Positions 17,989-26,306 of a stretch of DNA of 64,000 nucleotides are shown here, piece after piece (within the stretch, counting starts at the first letter, position 1; each line of letters opens with the position of its first letter). The notes under the pieces are model-generated. The model saw nothing but the letters and a program-made list of their open reading frames with translations. It searched no databases and was not told where the DNA came from. The position numbers and the translations under genes were made by a program. Location of the stretch: contig NZ_JADKMY010000002.1 of the NCBI RefSeq assembly GCF_015351405.1, positions 62,001-126,000 on the forward strand, given 5' to 3'. Source of the DNA: Corynebacterium suicordis DSM 45110 (GTDB lineage Bacteria; Actinomycetota; Actinomycetes; Mycobacteriales; Mycobacteriaceae).

Positions 17989-20187
17989 ATGTCTTATGGA
18001 TTGGCGGATAAAAGTGGCTTGCGGGCCCCAGGTGCACCCCTCGTTGTGTGGCCTGGTGAGGCCTACCCACTGGGGGCCACCTTCGATGGCAACGGAACCA
18101 ATTTTTCCCTCTTCTCCGAGGTAGCCACCTCTGTTGAGCTGTGCTTATTCGATCAGCGCGGGCTCGAAACCCGGATCCGGCTCGATGAAGTTGATGCCCA
18201 CAACTGGCACTGCTACCTGCCGGGAATCGTCCCCGGGCAGCGTTACGGCTACCGCATCCACGGACCGTGGGATCCAGAGAACGGTCACCGTTGCGATCCC
18301 TCCAAGCTGGTCATGGATCCCTACGGCAAGATCTTCGATGGGGCTTTTGACTCCCACTCTTCCCTGTTCAATTACGACATTTTCAATCCTGAAGAACGCA
18401 ACCAGGAGGATTCCGCTCCGCACGCCATGCGTTCAGTGGTGATCAACCCGTACTTCAACTGGAGCAATGATCGTCGCCCGAAGATCGAAGACCATGAGAC
18501 GGTCATCTACGAGCTGCACGTCAAGGGCATGACCGCCACCCTGCCCGGTGTTCCCGAGCACCTCCGCGGCACATATGCAGGCTTGGGTCACCACGCCACC
18601 ATCGATTACCTCAAGCACCTGGGTGTCACCTCCGTGGAGCTGATGCCCGTGCACCAGTTCGTGCACGATGATCGCCTCCGCGAGCAGGGACTACGCAATT
18701 ACTGGGGATACAACACCCTGGGCTTCCTGGCCCCCCACCGGGATTATGCTGCGTCCAATTCCGCTGAAGGCGCGGTGGCTGAGTTCAAGCAGATGGTGCA
18801 CAATTTCCACGATGCTGGCCTGGAAGTGATCCTCGATGTGGTCTACAACCACACCGCTGAAGGCAATCACATGGGGCCCACCTACAGCCTCCGCGGTATT
18901 GATAACGCGGCTTACTACCGCCTGGTGGATGGCGACCGCGAGCACTATATGGATTACACCGGCACCGGTAACTCCCTGAATGTCCGCCACCCGCAGACGC
19001 TGCAGCTCATCATGGATTCTCTGCGCTACTGGGTCACGGAAATGCACGTTGATGGCTTCCGCTTTGACCTCGCCTCCACCCTGGCCCGAGAGTTCCACGA
19101 TGTGGACCGGCTCTCCGCGTTCTTCGACCTCGTGCAGCAGGATCCCGTCGTCAGCCAGGTGCGCTTGATCGCCGAGCCGTGGGATGTGGGCGAAGGCGGC
19201 TACCAGGTGGGCAACTTCCCCACCATCTGGAAGGAATGGAACGGCAAGTACCGGGACACGGTGCGCGATTTCTGGCGCGGCGAGCCCGCCACGCTGGGAG
19301 AATTCGCCTCCCGCCTGACCGGTTCTTCGGATCTCTATGCTTCCAACGGCCGTCGCCCCACCGCTTCCATCAACTTTGTGACTGCGCACGATGGATTCAC
19401 GCTCAATGACTTGGTGAGCTACAACGAGAAGCACAACTCCGCCAATGGCGAAGACAATCGCGATGGCGAGAGCCACAACCGCTCATGGAATTGCGGCGTG
19501 GAGGGACCAACAGAGGACCCAGACATCATCAGTTTGCGCCAGCAGCAGCGTCGTAACTTCCTCACCACGTTGATTCTCAGCCAGGGCACGCCGATGATTG
19601 CTCACGGTGATGAGATCGGCCGCACCCAGCAGGGCAACAACAACGTCTACTGCCAGGACAACGAGCTCAGCTGGATGGACTGGGAAAACGCGGATTCCGA
19701 TTTGATGGAATTCACCCGCTACCTGCTCAAACTTCGTCGGGATCACCCGGTGTTCCGCCGCCGCCGTTTCCTCGCGGGAGGCCCATTGGGTGAGGATGTG
19801 GCGGATCGCGATATCGCCTGGCTGACCCCAGAGGCGCGCGTGATGACCGAGGAGGACTGGTCCCAGCACTTCGGTAAATCACTCATGGTGCACCTCAACG
19901 GCATGGCCATCGGTGAGCCAGATAGGCAAGGCCGCCGCGTGGAAGATGATTCCTTCCTGATGTGCTTCAACGCCCACAATGAGCCGCTGGAATTCCGCAT
20001 GCCCGCCCGAGAAAACGTCATGCACGTGGATCCGGGCGAGGAAAAGCAGTGGAACGTGATCCTCGATACCCACCAACGCCACGGCGTGCCGGATTCCGAA
20101 CGCGTGCTCGTGGCCAAGGACACCCTGAGCGTCCACGGGCGTAGCGTTGTGATCCTGCAAAGGCCCATGGACAAGGAGATGATCTGA
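17989..20187 (+). CDS. glgX: Glycogen debranching enzyme GlgX/TreX
   Basis: GlgX hydrolyses alpha-1,6 branches of glycogen to release linear maltodextrins, the substrate for TreY/TreZ in this region. The 732 residues comprise an N-terminal CBM48-type domain (about 22-130), a GH13 (alpha/beta)8 barrel and a C-terminal beta domain. Catalytic residues are the Asp of GFRFDLAS (about 360), the Glu of IAEPWD (about 395) and the Asp of TAHDGF (about 467). Length is typical. The gene overlaps the BRCT-protein gene by one base (TGATG). Confidence 0.95.
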   Translation: MSYGLADKSGLRAPGAPLVVWPGEAYPLGATFDGNGTNFSLFSEVATSVELCLFDQRGLETRIRLDEVDAHNWHCYLPGIVPGQRYGYRIHGPWDPENGHRCDPSKLVMDPYGKIFDGAFDSHSSLFNYDIFNPEERNQEDSAPHAMRSVVINPYFNWSNDRRPKIEDHETVIYELHVKGMTATLPGVPEHLRGTYAGLGHHATIDYLKHLGVTSVELMPVHQFVHDDRLREQGLRNYWGYNTLGFLAPHRDYAASNSAEGAVAEFKQMVHNFHDAGLEVILDVVYNHTAEGNHMGPTYSLRGIDNAAYYRLVDGDREHYMDYTGTGNSLNVRHPQTLQLIMDSLRYWVTEMHVDGFRFDLASTLAREFHDVDRLSAFFDLVQQDPVVSQVRLIAEPWDVGEGGYQVGNFPTIWKEWNGKYRDTVRDFWRGEPATLGEFASRLTGSSDLYASNGRRPTASINFVTAHDGFTLNDLVSYNEKHNSANGEDNRDGESHNRSWNCGVEGPTEDPDIISLRQQQRRNFLTTLILSQGTPMIAHGDEIGRTQQGNNNVYCQDNELSWMDWENADSDLMEFTRYLLKLRRDHPVFRRRRFLAGGPLGEDVADRDIAWLTPEARVMTEEDWSQHFGKSLMVHLNGMAIGEPDRQGRRVEDDSFLMCFNAHNEPLEFRMPARENVMHVDPGEEKQWNVILDTHQRHGVPDSERVLVAKDTLSVHGRSVVILQRPMDKEMI

Positions 20188-20996
20188 TGAGCACCCCGAC
20201 ACTCCCCGCTCGCAGCGCGGAAGTTAGCATCACCCCCGAATCAGTGCAGGTCACGCGCTCTTCGGTCTCCTCGTCCCTTTTTCCCGACGCCGAGCTCTCC
20301 CCCTCTCAGCTCATCGGCTGGGACCTGCAGGCTCCGGATGGGCTTTCCCCGGGTTGGATTGAGCTGCTTTCCCGTGATGATCAGGAAGAACTGGTCCGCA
20401 CGCGCGTGAACTTCTCTCCCATGCACTTGGAGGATTTCCTCGCTGTTCACCAGCGGTTGACCAACCTCCAGGCCGGATATGACTTGGATGATGTTCGCGA
20501 GCCTGCTGCAAGTTCGGCTGCGGAAAACCAGGGTAAGAAGACTGATTCTGCTGCGAATTCTTCCGCTGACTCAGCGCAGGCGGCTGTCTCCCCCGATGAA
20601 TGGCTCAGCGGTGCGGGCGATGTAGGAGTGGCGTCGGAAGAAAAGTCCGACAAAACCCCAGCTCCGTGGGCCAAGGTCGCCACGCCTGATGAGGTGCCGG
20701 AGGCTAATGAGGACGCGGATATCGATAACCCGATCTACGGCCAGAATGTGACTGTGACCGGCGATGTGGAGCCCTATGACAAGGGTGATGTGTGGAACAT
20801 GATTGCTGATGCCGGCGGCACGGTGGGTAAGAATGTGACCAAGAAGACCACGATGTTGGTGGTGGGCGAATGGGCGTCTGTCACCAGCAAGGAGAAGCGC
20901 GCCCGCGAGCTGCAGGAAAAAGGCCAGGAGATCAAGATCATCACGTTCTCTGAGTTCCTCGAAGCTGTGGGTAAAGAAGTTGCGGGCAAGGATTAA
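20187..20996 (+). CDS. BRCT-domain protein coupled to glgX
   Basis: This 269-residue protein has a poorly conserved N-terminal half with the motif PSQLIGWDLQAPDGLSPGWIELLSRDDQEE and an acidic Ala/Ser-rich linker (about 108-190). Residues about 191-265 look like a BRCT domain: GQNVTVTGDVEPYDKGDVWNMI, then GGTVGKNVTKKTTMLVVGE, and a final hydrophobic helix FSEFLEAV. BRCT domains bind phosphopeptides or DNA ends and occur in NAD ligase and exonuclease contexts. Here the gene starts inside the glgX stop codon, an unexpected partner. The molecular role is unknown. Confidence 0.75.
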   Translation: MSTPTLPARSAEVSITPESVQVTRSSVSSSLFPDAELSPSQLIGWDLQAPDGLSPGWIELLSRDDQEELVRTRVNFSPMHLEDFLAVHQRLTNLQAGYDLDDVREPAASSAAENQGKKTDSAANSSADSAQAAVSPDEWLSGAGDVGVASEEKSDKTPAPWAKVATPDEVPEANEDADIDNPIYGQNVTVTGDVEPYDKGDVWNMIADAGGTVGKNVTKKTTMLVVGEWASVTSKEKRARELQEKGQEIKIITFSEFLEAVGKEVAGKD

Positions 20997-21052
20997 CCAG
21001 AAGATTTTGGTTCACAGAGAACTATTTGCACACCTGCGGAGTCTGACTATTC

Positions 21053-21538
21053 ATGCTGACTCTCACCACTGAAGCCGCTGCCCAAGAAATCCCGCATTCA
21101 TCTGCGGGAACTGCGCCCCAATTCGTGGCGCTGGGCAGCGGCTTATGCGCATCCATCCCAGAGGGGCCTGGACGGGCAAGCGCGCGGTGGAATCAGCGAG
21201 CAGATCAGATCGTGGAGCGCCTGCGCCAGCTCTATGCCCAGCGTGGCACGGCATTGGAGTACCGGTGGGAAGAGGAACTCACTGAGTCCGGGGTGATGCG
21301 ATGGGCGGCGCTTCGAGTGGTTGACGGTGCACTCCCGGCAGATTGCTTGCTGGCTCACCCCACGGTGGCCAAGCTCCTGGCGGAATCAATCGAGATCACT
21401 CTGGGAGCCACGCCCGCCGTATATTTCCGCGACGGAGAACTCCGCGCGTGCGCGGCGGCGGAGGCACAGGTGGTGCCAGGGTGGATCGGGCCCCTGGACT
21501 TGTCCGCAGGCTACTGCCTAGCACTTCCCCTACAGTAG
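21053..21538 (+). CDS. Hypothetical protein upstream of treY
   Basis: This 161-residue soluble protein is Ala/Leu/Glu-rich. Its central segment, ARWNQRADQIVERLRQLYAQRGTALEYRWEEE, is probably helical and is followed by alternating beta-like stretches. There is no signal peptide and no catalytic motif that I recognise. GGAG lies about 10 nt before the ATG. The stop is 5 nt before treY, so it is probably expressed with treY. Function cannot be assigned. Confidence 0.6.
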   Translation: MLTLTTEAAAQEIPHSSAGTAPQFVALGSGLCASIPEGPGRASARWNQRADQIVERLRQLYAQRGTALEYRWEEELTESGVMRWAALRVVDGALPADCLLAHPTVAKLLAESIEITLGATPAVYFRDGELRACAAAEAQVVPGWIGPLDLSAGYCLALPLQ

Positions 21539-21543
21539 GGAGC

Positions 21544-23877
21544 ATGTCTGCCACCTATCGACTGCAATTACGCGGTCCCAGCAGTGATCCTTCCCAAGCC
21601 TTTACTTTCGCTGATGCGGAGGCGCGGATCGATTACTTTGTCCGCTTAGGTGTGAGCCATCTCTACCTCTCCCCGATTCTCACCGCGCCGCCGGAATCTA
21701 CCCACAACTATGACGTGGTTGATCCCACCACGGTGAACCCAGAACTCGGTGGCTTGGAGGGTCTGAAATCCCTGGCCGAATCCGCTCACGCAGCGGGCTT
21801 GAAGATTGTGGTGGACATTGTCCCCAACCACGTGGGTGTGGATGATCCCTCCCTCAATGAGTGGTGGTGGGATGTCCTCAAGCTGGGCCAGGAATCGGAG
21901 TTCGCTAATTACTTCGATATCGACTGGTCTGCGGATAACGGTGCGGGCGGGCGTTTGGGATTGCCCGTGCTCGGTAGCGAGGATGACATCCAGGCCCTCG
22001 AAATTGACGGCGATATCTTGCGCTACTACGACAACGAATTCCCCATCGCCCCAGGAACAGGCGAGGGGACGCCTCAGGAAGTCCACGATAGGCAGCATTA
22101 CCGCCTGATGTTCTGGCGCGATGGGATCATCAACTACCGTCGCTTCTTTTCCATCAACGGGTTGGCGGGGCTTCGTCAGGAAGATCCTGTGGTCTTTGAA
22201 CATACCCACCGGATCTTGAACCAGCTGCTGGCAGCGGATCTGATTGATGGCGTGCGCGTGGATCACCCGGATGGTCTGGCGGATCCGTTTGGGTACCTGG
22301 AGAATCTGCGCAACCTCATCGGCGAGGATCGCTGGTTGTTGATCGAGAAGATCCTGGGTGTCTCCGAACCTCTGGATCCGCGCCTGAGCGTGAACGGAAC
22401 CACGGGTTATGACGCCCTGCGTGAGTTCGATGGCGTGTTCGTCAACCGCAATTCGGTGCGTGAGCTCAGCAACGTGGCTGAAGAGTGGACCGGTTCCAAG
22501 TGGGATTATGCAGCATTTGAGCTGGCCGAAGAAGAGCTGAAATCTGACGTGGCCCGCTTTGAGCTGGCGGCTGAGGTTCGCCGCTTGGCCCGCGCAGTTC
22601 GCGCGGATAACTGGTCCACCACGGGCGAATCAGTCTCCGATGACCTGCTGGAGGAAACCCTGGTGGGCCTGGTGGCCGCGATGCCCGTCTACCGCGCTGA
22701 TTACCAGTCGCTTTCGCGCGTGACCAGCACCATTCTGGCGAAGACCCTAACCCGCTATCCCGAACGAGCTGATGCGCTGGACCTCATCTCCTCCGCCTTG
22801 CTCGCACGGGGTGAGGCGAACACCCGCTTCGCACAGGTGTGTGGCGCGGTTATGGCCAAGGGCGTGGAAGATACCGCGTTCTACCGCGGTTCCCGGTTGA
22901 TCAGCCTGCAGGAAGTGGGTGGCGCCCCCGGTCGCTTCGGTGTGTCCCTGGCGGAGTATCACATGCTGCAGGCAGAGCGCGTGCGCTTGTGGCCGGGCAC
23001 CATGACCGCCCTGACCACGCATGACACGAAACGTGGCGAGGACGTGCGCTCTCGCATCACCGCGATCACCGAGGTCCGGGAAGAATTCGCGGACCTGTGC
23101 GCCGCCATTGATTACGTGGATGGCATGACGTGCCACTTCCTCCTGCAGAACATCATCGGAGTATGGCCCAGCCAGGGTCAGCCCGGTGAGGACGTGCGCG
23201 AGCGCCTGCATGAGTACGCCACCAAGGCCATGCGTGAAACCGGCGTGCGCACCACCTGGTTTGATGTGGATGAAGAGTTTGAAACCTCCATCCACGAGTG
23301 GATTGATCGCGTGATTGATGACCACGGCCAGCTCATCGGCAACTTCGTTCAGCTGATCAGCCACGGCGGCGAGCAGATCGCGCTGAGTAAGAAGCTGCTG
23401 CAGCTGATGTCCCCGGGCATCCCCGATATCTACCAGGGCACGGAGTTCTTCACGGATTCGCTGGTGGATCCGGACAACCGCCGAAAGGTTGATTTCGACG
23501 CCCGCCTGGATACCTTGGATCGGGTTTCTCGCGGGGATATCACCACTCCGGATGAGCAACGCTTGAGCTTGATCGCCACGGCTCTGCGCGTGCGCGCCCA
23601 CTGGGATCTCGATGGGGAATCCTATTTACCCGTCATGGCCAAGGGTTCCCTGTATCGCTCGATAGTCGGTATGCTGCGCGGAGATAACGTGATCACCCTG
23701 GTCACCCGTCGCCCCATCACCGTTGAGCGAGCCGGCGGCTGGGGAGATACCACTGTGGTTCTGCCGGAAGGTCTGTGGGAAGACCAGCTGCGCGGCGGCA
23801 CAATCTGGCAGGGTGAGGTGCAACTAAAGGACGTGTTTGCTGATCGGGGGCAGGCACTTTTGACGAGGATGAAATGA
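21544..23877 (+). CDS. treY: Maltooligosyltrehalose synthase
   Basis: TreY rearranges the reducing-end alpha-1,4 bond of maltodextrins to an alpha,alpha-1,1 bond, giving maltooligosyltrehalose for TreZ. The 777-residue GH13 protein has the catalytic Asp in GVRVDHPDGL (about 239), Glu in LLIEKILG (about 267) and Asp in TTHDTKRGEDVR (about 493). The start MSATYRLQLRG is preferred because AGGGAG lies just upstream and the family begins with this motif; the frame is open 67 codons earlier but overlaps the previous gene. It overlaps the alarmone synthetase gene by four bases. Confidence 0.95.
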   Translation: MSATYRLQLRGPSSDPSQAFTFADAEARIDYFVRLGVSHLYLSPILTAPPESTHNYDVVDPTTVNPELGGLEGLKSLAESAHAAGLKIVVDIVPNHVGVDDPSLNEWWWDVLKLGQESEFANYFDIDWSADNGAGGRLGLPVLGSEDDIQALEIDGDILRYYDNEFPIAPGTGEGTPQEVHDRQHYRLMFWRDGIINYRRFFSINGLAGLRQEDPVVFEHTHRILNQLLAADLIDGVRVDHPDGLADPFGYLENLRNLIGEDRWLLIEKILGVSEPLDPRLSVNGTTGYDALREFDGVFVNRNSVRELSNVAEEWTGSKWDYAAFELAEEELKSDVARFELAAEVRRLARAVRADNWSTTGESVSDDLLEETLVGLVAAMPVYRADYQSLSRVTSTILAKTLTRYPERADALDLISSALLARGEANTRFAQVCGAVMAKGVEDTAFYRGSRLISLQEVGGAPGRFGVSLAEYHMLQAERVRLWPGTMTALTTHDTKRGEDVRSRITAITEVREEFADLCAAIDYVDGMTCHFLLQNIIGVWPSQGQPGEDVRERLHEYATKAMRETGVRTTWFDVDEEFETSIHEWIDRVIDDHGQLIGNFVQLISHGGEQIALSKKLLQLMSPGIPDIYQGTEFFTDSLVDPDNRRKVDFDARLDTLDRVSRGDITTPDEQRLSLIATALRVRAHWDLDGESYLPVMAKGSLYRSIVGMLRGDNVITLVTRRPITVERAGGWGDTTVVLPEGLWEDQLRGGTIWQGEVQLKDVFADRGQALLTRMK

Positions 23878-24938
23878 GCAAGAAGAAGAAAACTCCCCGC
23901 GAGGTAAAGCAATACGACCTCTGGGTGGCGGAGAACCCGGGGATCCGGGCGGAAATCGGCAGCGTTATCCAGGATGCGCTGGATGATGCTGGCATCACCT
24001 ACGACCAGGTGGTGGTCCGCATCAAGGACCGCGATAGCTTCATGACCAAGATCGATAATCCCAACTACCCGGATTACGTGGACATCCACAGTGCCTATGA
24101 CATCTTGGGCGCCCGAGTGATCACGTATCACTCCTCGGAAATCCCGCAGCTTCTCGCGGTCATGGAGAGTCTGTTCCAGGTGGAAGCCGTGGTGGACAAG
24201 GCCGCGGAAACCGCCCGGCGCGGCCGCTTTGGCTACTCTTCCCAGCACGTAATCGTCCGCGTTCCGCAGCTGGGCGGAATGCTCATGGAGATTCAGCTGC
24301 GCACCGTGCTCCAGCATGCGTGGGCCGAGTTTGAGCACGATATCCGCTACAAGAACCTTTCCGGCACTGCGAATCCGGAGATCCACCGCGCGTTCACTCT
24401 GGCAGCCGGGCTCATTGAGCTGGCGGATCAGCAGTTTGACTTAATCGCCGAGACCGCGGAGAAGGCCACCAACCTGGCCAGCCACTTCTCCGGCGAAATC
24501 AAGGAAGTCACCCTGGCGCGCTTCCTCACCCTGGTCTTCGGCGAGGAATTCCCCGCCTCCCGGGTGGCGTACTACGGCTATGCCGTAGATATGCTTGCCG
24601 CCCACGAGATCACCACGTATGAGCAGCTCGCAGAACTCCTCACCCCGGAGAACTTGGAGAAGCTCTTCAAGGCCTACAACTACCCCTACCCTCCAGGTCA
24701 GGTGCGGTTGTTGGATGACATGTTGCTCTTTGTCTACGGCCGAGAGCACATTCGCAAGACCGTGCACATCGGCGATGACTCTTCCAGCCGGCCAGGTCGC
24801 TTGGGCAACCGCTGGCAGAAGCTGGGGCAGACCACCATGGCGGATCTGGAAAACACCAAAGCCCCTCAGCGGGAAATCCAGGCCGATGAGAAGAAGCCAG
24901 CCTCAGCTAGAGGAAAGAAAAAGCCCCACAAGAAGTGA
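23874..24938 (+). CDS. relS: Small alarmone synthetase, RelS type
   Basis: This 354-residue protein contains only the RelA/SpoT synthetase domain. RIKDRDSFMTKI is the ATP-binding region (about 56-67), DILGARVITY follows at about 83-92, then GYSSQHVIVRVP (about 130-141) and EIQLRTVLQHAWAEFEHDI (about 150-168), which holds the catalytic Glu. No HD hydrolase or TGS/ACT domain is present. The C-terminal part is helical and ends in a lysine-rich tail. The ATGA overlap with treY indicates coupling. It resembles the corynebacterial RelS enzymes that make guanosine alarmones; product preference is not readable here. Confidence 0.85.
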   Translation: MSKKKKTPREVKQYDLWVAENPGIRAEIGSVIQDALDDAGITYDQVVVRIKDRDSFMTKIDNPNYPDYVDIHSAYDILGARVITYHSSEIPQLLAVMESLFQVEAVVDKAAETARRGRFGYSSQHVIVRVPQLGGMLMEIQLRTVLQHAWAEFEHDIRYKNLSGTANPEIHRAFTLAAGLIELADQQFDLIAETAEKATNLASHFSGEIKEVTLARFLTLVFGEEFPASRVAYYGYAVDMLAAHEITTYEQLAELLTPENLEKLFKAYNYPYPPGQVRLLDDMLLFVYGREHIRKTVHIGDDSSSRPGRLGNRWQKLGQTTMADLENTKAPQREIQADEKKPASARGKKKPHKK

Positions 24939-24965
24939 GTGCCTAACCCTAGCGACCGCTCAGCG

Positions 24966-25349
24966 CTAGCCCTTGCCCATCAGCTGATCCAGCTGCCTGC
25001 GCTCACGCTTCGTGGGGCGCCCAGCTCCACGCTCGCGCCGAGGGATTGAGGCCAGAATCTCCTTCGGTGGCGGAGGCGGAGAATGATCAACGTAGGCTGC
25101 CCGGGCGATGGCCGGACCCACCCGTTTAGCGTGCAGCTGCGCCACCTCCACGATGAATTCGCGGTGATTCACCCAGGCGCGCACGGTATCCCCCACGGCC
25201 ACCGATTGCGCAGGCTTCACGGCCACACCGTTGAGCTTCACATGCCCGGCGCGTACCGCCTCAGCTGCTGCGCTGCGCGTTTTATAGAGCCGGACTGCCC
25301 AGACCCAGGCGTCGATACGAACAGAACCGCCTTGCGCGGCAGGGCTCAC
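24966..25349 (-). CDS. hslR: S4-domain RNA-binding protein, Hsp15 family
   Basis: An S4 domain occupies the first 60 residues (VRIDAWVWAVRLYKTRSAAAEAVRAGHVKLNG). A C-terminal basic tail follows, with SIPRRERGAGRPTKRERRQLDQL, matching the heat-shock Hsp15 family that binds stalled 50S-tRNA complexes. The 127 residues are typical. GTG at 25349 is preferred because it overlaps the upstream stop as GTGA; GTG at 25352 is also possible. It is convergent with relS across a 27-nt gap. Confidence 0.85.
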   Translation of the reverse strand: MSPAAQGGSVRIDAWVWAVRLYKTRSAAAEAVRAGHVKLNGVAVKPAQSVAVGDTVRAWVNHREFIVEVAQLHAKRVGPAIARAAYVDHSPPPPPKEILASIPRRERGAGRPTKRERRQLDQLMGKG

Positions 25350-25594
25350 CACTCGTCCTTGTGATCCAGGATCTTCTTGATCTGCACGCCGAAGTACACG
25401 AAGGCCAACAGGCAGATCACGGGGACAACCACGCTAAGCAGCGGGGTCTTGAGGAGGAACAGACCCACGCCCAAGCTCACCAGGCCCACGACCGCCACGG
25501 TGCGAGCGCCATAGACGTTCTTCGCCATCTGCTGCTTGCGTGCGCCCACCAGATCCTTGTTCGGATCAATCTTTGCTTTCTTTTCCATATCCAT
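25346..25594 (-). CDS. Small two-helix membrane protein
   Basis: This 82-residue protein has a charged, lysine-rich N-terminus (MDMEKKAKIDPNKD), two hydrophobic helices (VAVVGLVSLGVGLFLL and LLSVVVPVICLLAFVYFGV) and a charged tail, KKILDHKDEW. Start is ATG 25594 or ATG 25588. It is coupled by a 4-base overlap to the S4-domain gene downstream. It resembles small conserved actinobacterial membrane proteins of unknown role. Confidence 0.65.
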   Translation of the reverse strand: MDMEKKAKIDPNKDLVGARKQQMAKNVYGARTVAVVGLVSLGVGLFLLKTPLLSVVVPVICLLAFVYFGVQIKKILDHKDEW

Positions 25595-25625
25595 GGTTAG
25601 CCATTCTACGTGCAGCCCAACGTGC

Positions 25626-26276
25626 TCACACGGGTTGATCCACCCAGCGATGCCCCGCCTCCTGCAGCTCGGCGCTACCTCCGCTGAGCCGCGCCACGGC
25701 AGATTCCAAGCGGCCGCGCTCCCCCGAACCCACGCCCAGGGTCATCTCCACGTCCGCCCCAAATTCTGTCGAGATGATCTCCACGCCCTCCCCGCGCAGC
25801 TCGGCCTCCCACTTCCCCGCTTCGGCATGCTCGGCGTGCACGGTGTAGAGCCACAGCGGGGTGCGTCGAACCCGTGTGACCTGCTCAAGAGCCTTCTTCG
25901 CCGCGTCCTGATAGGCGCGCACCAGCCCGCCGGTTCCCAGCTTCACCCCACCGAAGTAGCGAACCACCACCACGGTCACATCCCGCATCTCCGTACCACG
26001 CAGCACTTCGAGAATGGGCTGGCCCGCGGTGCCGGAGGGTTCGCCGTCATCGTTGGATCGCTCGATGGGCAAGGCCTGATCCTGCTGCAGGATGTATGCC
26101 GTGCAATGGTGGCGGGCATCTGGATAGCGGGAGGTGACGTCGTTAATAAACGAACGTGCCTCCTCCTCATCCTCAGTGCGCTGAACCAGAGCGATGAACC
26201 GAGAGCGCTTGATTTCAATCTCGGCGCTGAATTCCCCAGTGCTGGGCCGCAGGTATGGAGTGTGGTTGGCGGGCAT
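25626..26276 (-). CDS. yigZ: YigZ/IMPACT family protein
   Basis: The 216-residue protein has an N-terminal IMPACT domain with KRSRFIALVQR, HHCTAYILQ, DDGEPSGTAGQPIL and VVVRYFGGVKLGTGGLVRAYQDAA (about 105-127), then a small ferredoxin-like C-terminal domain. In eukaryotes IMPACT binds Gcn1; the bacterial function is not established. The ATG at 26276 has no Shine-Dalgarno but lies 6 nt after GATAAT, suggesting a leaderless mRNA. It diverges from treZ with only 30 bp between the start codons. Confidence 0.9.
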   Translation of the reverse strand: MPANHTPYLRPSTGEFSAEIEIKRSRFIALVQRTEDEEEARSFINDVTSRYPDARHHCTAYILQQDQALPIERSNDDGEPSGTAGQPILEVLRGTEMRDVTVVVVRYFGGVKLGTGGLVRAYQDAAKKALEQVTRVRRTPLWLYTVHAEHAEAGKWEAELRGEGVEIISTEFGADVEMTLGVGSGERGRLESAVARLSGGSAELQEAGHRWVDQPV

Positions 26277-26282
26277 GAGTGC

Positions 26283-26288
26283 ATTATC
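26283..26288 (-). promoter_or_regulatory. -10 hexamer for leaderless yigZ
   Basis: GATAAT on the minus strand is followed after 6 nt by the yigZ ATG, with no Shine-Dalgarno sequence. It lies 5 bp from the opposing treZ -10. Confidence 0.5.
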
Positions 26289-26293
26289 GCAGT

Positions 26294-26299
26294 TAGGGT
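26294..26299 (+). promoter_or_regulatory. -10 hexamer for leaderless treZ
   Basis: TAGGGT ends 7 nt before the treZ ATG, and the spacer TGAGCTC is no useful ribosome-binding site. The element is back to back with the yigZ -10. Confidence 0.45.
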
Positions 26300-26306
26300 T
26301 GAGCTC

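Noticed and set aside
25536..26306. Long upstream extension of treZ
   Set aside because: It runs antisense through yigZ, and TreZ proteins begin at the FSVWAP region.
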